Assembly: GCA_903879825.1 (NCBI GenBank)
Contig: CAIRND010000371.1
Location: 1 to 14,057 of the forward strand
DNA: 14,057 nt
Source: an uncultured Geobacteraceae bacterium
Lineage (GTDB): Bacteria > Desulfobacterota > Desulfuromonadia > Geobacterales > Pseudopelobacteraceae
Reading direction: 5' to 3'
Both the position numbers and the translations under genes were made by a program. The notes below the pieces were generated by a model. It did not search any database, was not told where the DNA came from, and was given only the letters and a program-made list of their open reading frames with translations. Within the stretch, counting starts at the first letter, position 1, and each line of letters begins with the position of its first letter. Below, one piece after another: positions 11,530 to 14,057 of the stretch.

Positions 11530-14057
11530 TTACCCCTTTCTCGCGATTCCGACCATAAAAGCTTTGGTTTCGGGAATCATCGTGTTGGCGTCACCCGCTG
11601 TGGGGGTCAGCAAATTAGCGGAGTCACCCACTCCGGGGGTATGCCAGCCAAAGCACCAGGGAAGACCGATTTCGTGGACCAACCTGTCTCCTATCTTGAA
11701 CGGCTTCATGCGGGCGGTGACCATCGCGACCGCATCAATCTTGCCACGGGCTGAGGACACTTCGATGATGTCACCGTTGCTGATATTTTTCTCTTTGGCC
11801 AGTTCGACACTGATCTCACAGAATTGCCGTGGCTGCAACTCCAGCAACCAGGGGGTATTGCGGGTCATAACGCCGGTCTGCCAATGCTCGGTGACACGGT
11901 AGGTTGTTGCTACCAGCGGGAAGCGTACATCACAGGTTGCCAAAACATCTTCCTTGATGTTGGCGTCGCTGAACACTTTACTGGCCGGATTGGTCATCTG
12001 TTTGGAGAAGAAGTTTTCCGGTACCGGGCATTCCACCGGCTCGTAATGTTCAGGGAAGGGGCCATCTTTCAGTCCCGCTCCGAATATGGCAGCGACGCCA
12101 TCCGAGCGCATGATGAACGGCTTGCGACCCTCCTTTTCATCGGCCATAGGCGGCCATGGCCCATCAGGTACGTCGCCGACCCAGGCACCCAGGGCGCCGG
12201 TTGGTTGTACGGCGGTCGGATTCCAGTAAACCACCGCTTTTTTCAGGTTATACGGCTTACCGGCAGGGTCGCACGAAGCGCGGTTGTAAATAATACGGCG
12301 GTTAACCGGCCAGCACCAGGCCCATTCAGGGAACATACCCAGTCCGGTGGGATCCTTCTTGACCCGGCGGGCCATCATATTTCCTTTTTCGTTATAACTC
12401 TGGCAATAAATCCATGAACCGCAGGAGGTGCTGCCGTCCGCCTGCAGTTGGGCAAAACCGCCTACCAGCTCCCCTTTTTTGCCAAGCAACTTTTTTGGTG
12501 TTCCAGGAGGTGGTGGCGGTGGAGCCTTCTCACCCGGCTTGAGAGGTTTCGGCTTGTCCTCGACATCTTCAAGGAAATAACCGTTGATCTCTTTTGCCAC
12601 GGCATGGATATCAATGCTTTTGATGGTGCCGTCAGCCCGTTTGAAACCATAATTCCAGGTCAAATTGGTGAGCTGTTCCGGGAGAGCGCCACCCTCTTTT
12701 GCATACAGTGCTTTGATCTTTTGAAACAGCTCATGGATTATTTCGGCGTCCGGTTTGCTCTGGCCCAGCGGTTTGACAGCGGCGGTACGCCACTGTGCCC
12801 AGCGGCCGGAGTTGGAAATACTTCCCTCTTTTTCAAAAGAGGCGGCAGCCGGCAGGAAGAAAACTTCCGTTTTCACCGTAGCCGGATCCATGCCCGGCCC
12901 TTTCCAGAATGATGCGGTTTCGTTGTCAAACAGGTTGGTCGTTACCATCCAGTCCAGTTTTGACAGGGCGCTCCGCACCTTATTTGAGTTGGAACCTGAG
13001 CATGCGGGGTTCTGGCCCCAGGCAAAGAAACCCTTGAACTTACCTTTGATCATGTTGTCGAAAATCATCAGCCAGGAGGCGTTCATGCCCGGATCAAGCT
13101 TGGGAAGCCAGGCGTAGCCAAAGTCATTTTCCTTGGTGGCCTTGGCGCCGTAGATAGCCTTGAGATAACTGGTTACATATTTCGGGCGGTTCTGCCACCA
13201 GTTGGCGCTCTGCGGATCCTTGCTCTTGGGAGTGTTTTTTTCGTTGTATGCCGCAAGGTCTTTCAGATCAGCCGATGGCACCGGAATGTAACCGGGGAGA
13301 ATGTGGAACAGCAAACCGTGGTCAGTGGAACCCTGGACATTGGATTCGCCGCGCAGAGCGTTGATACCGCCGCCCGCAACACCCATGTTGCCGAGCAACA
13401 GCTGGATAATCGACATGGCGCGGATGTTCTGTGTGCCGACCGTGTGCTGGGTCCACCCCATTGCATACAGTGACGTACCAGCCTTGTCCGGTTTTCCCGT
13501 AGAGGCGTACAGCTTGTATACTTCCAGTAGTTTTTCCTTTGGAGTGCCGGTCGTCTTTGAGACCAGTTCCGGTGTGTAGCGACTGTAATGTTTCTTCAAT
13601 AGTTGGAATACGCTGTTCGGATCCTGGAGGGTTGGATCCTTCATGACACTTTCGTCGGCATTCTTCTGGAATGACCATGATTTGGTGTCATAGCTGCGTT
13701 TTTTGGGGTCATAACCGGAAAAGAGGCCGGCCAGTTCGCCTGGCATCTTGAAATCGCCGCTGACCAGATAGGCGGAGTTGGTGTAATCCCGCACGTACTG
13801 CTCAAAGTAGAGTTTGTTCTGAATGATATAATTGATCAGGCCGCCCAGAAAGGCGATGTCGGTGCCCGAGCGGAGTGGAGCGTACAGATCCGACTTGGCC
13901 GCACTGCGGGTAAAGCGCGGGTCTACACAGATTACTTTTGCACCGGCATCTTTGGCCTTCATGATCCAGCGGAAGGATACCGGGTGGTTTTCAGCGGGGT
14001 TTGCCCCCATGATGAGGATTACGTCAGCATTCTTGAAATCTATCCAGTGGTTCGTCA
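11530..14057 (-). CDS. fdhG: Formate dehydrogenase alpha subunit (molybdopterin enzyme), C-terminal ~840 residues; runs off window
   Basis: The reading frame is open to the right edge: beyond the Met at 14010 it continues upstream with TNHWIDFKNADVILI, a typical FDH-N/FDH-O segment, so that Met is not the start. Visible family blocks include GANPAENHPV, GWTQHTVGTQNIRAMS, LLLGNMGVAGGGINALRGES, GFFAWGQNP and a C-terminal molydopterin-dinucleotide-binding domain (TEHWQTGVMTRN, ELAKEKNISNGDIIEVSSARG). The catalytic Sec or Cys, the Fe-S cluster motif and the twin-arginine signal all lie outside the window. The protein oxidises formate to CO2 in the periplasm using bis-MGD. A Lys/Pro-rich linker with six consecutive prolines (12505-12522) precedes the GGFAQLQADGSTSCGSWIYC block. 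The gene ends three bases before the beta subunit's ATG. Confidence 0.93.
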   Translation of the reverse strand, partial: TNHWIDFKNADVILIMGANPAENHPVSFRWIMKAKDAGAKVICVDPRFTRSAAKSDLYAPLRSGTDIAFLGGLINYIIQNKLYFEQYVRDYTNSAYLVSGDFKMPGELAGLFSGYDPKKRSYDTKSWSFQKNADESVMKDPTLQDPNSVFQLLKKHYSRYTPELVSKTTGTPKEKLLEVYKLYASTGKPDKAGTSLYAMGWTQHTVGTQNIRAMSIIQLLLGNMGVAGGGINALRGESNVQGSTDHGLLFHILPGYIPVPSADLKDLAAYNEKNTPKSKDPQSANWWQNRPKYVTSYLKAIYGAKATKENDFGYAWLPKLDPGMNASWLMIFDNMIKGKFKGFFAWGQNPACSGSNSNKVRSALSKLDWMVTTNLFDNETASFWKGPGMDPATVKTEVFFLPAAASFEKEGSISNSGRWAQWRTAAVKPLGQSKPDAEIIHELFQKIKALYAKEGGALPEQLTNLTWNYGFKRADGTIKSIDIHAVAKEINGYFLEDVEDKPKPLKPGEKAPPPPPPGTPKKLLGKKGELVGGFAQLQADGSTSCGSWIYCQSYNEKGNMMARRVKKDPTGLGMFPEWAWCWPVNRRIIYNRASCDPAGKPYNLKKAVVYWNPTAVQPTGALGAWVGDVPDGPWPPMADEKEGRKPFIMRSDGVAAIFGAGLKDGPFPEHYEPVECPVPENFFSKQMTNPASKVFSDANIKEDVLATCDVRFPLVATTYRVTEHWQTGVMTRNTPWLLELQPRQFCEISVELAKEKNISNGDIIEVSSARGKIDAVAMVTARMKPFKIGDRLVHEIGLPWCFGWHTPGVGDSANLLTPTAGDANTMIPETKAFMVGIARKG

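Noticed and set aside
12462..12650. Small His/Arg-rich open frame inside the alpha subunit gene
   Set aside because: It is the frame-shifted reading of the Pro-rich linker region and has no independent support.
11530..14010. Taking the Met at 14010 as the start of the formate dehydrogenase alpha subunit
   Set aside because: The frame continues upstream to the window edge with family-like sequence (TNHWIDFKNADV), so the gene is truncated by the window, not short.

Overview
The window looks like chromosomal DNA from a Geobacter-type anaerobe (Desulfuromonadota; Geobacter, Trichlorobacter or Pelobacter relatives). The evidence is a three-subunit membrane-bound formate dehydrogenase with FdhE and MobA nearby, a small conserved protein I associate with Geobacter, a sensor-type diguanylate cyclase, and intergenic inverted repeats built from CACAGAGN-like octamers. 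This is an inference from gene content and family resemblance; no database search was run.

Layout. From 1 to 1057 (minus strand) a YqaA/DedA-like membrane protein is followed by the 5' part of a membrane diguanylate cyclase cut by the window edge. A divergent region at 1097-1545 holds a promoter for the minus pair and a ~200 bp inverted-repeat element. The plus strand from 1546 to 3342 carries a MidA-like methyltransferase directly abutting a HAD phosphatase. Next come a weak bidirectional terminator and a stem-loop at 3369-3437 that closely resembles an integron attC site. It lies just downstream of a minus-strand MNT/HEPN toxin-antitoxin pair (3493-4205).

Everything from 4331 to the end is on the minus strand. 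In order of transcription it reads: formate dehydrogenase alpha (partial, runs off the right edge), beta (four Fe-S clusters), gamma (cytochrome b556), a second inverted-repeat element and a strong hairpin terminator, fdhE, a secreted glutaredoxin-like protein, a secreted 2-Cys peroxiredoxin, mobA, then an HtrA-type lipoprotein protease with its own promoter, a small conserved protein, a terminator-like hairpin and an RluD-family pseudouridine synthase.

How the genes work together. Alpha/beta/gamma oxidise formate on the outer face of the inner membrane and pass electrons to the quinone pool. FdhE and MobA serve maturation: MobA makes the guanine-dinucleotide form of the molybdenum cofactor that the alpha subunit needs. 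The two exported thiol proteins and the HtrA protease form a cell-envelope protection group downstream of the redox enzyme.

Most genes here are ordinary. The parts most worth a second look are the attC-like site beside the toxin-antitoxin pair, the octamer-built inverted repeats, the terminator placed directly before fdhE, and the exported AhpC-type peroxiredoxin/glutaredoxin pair. I did not find a clearly undescribed system.
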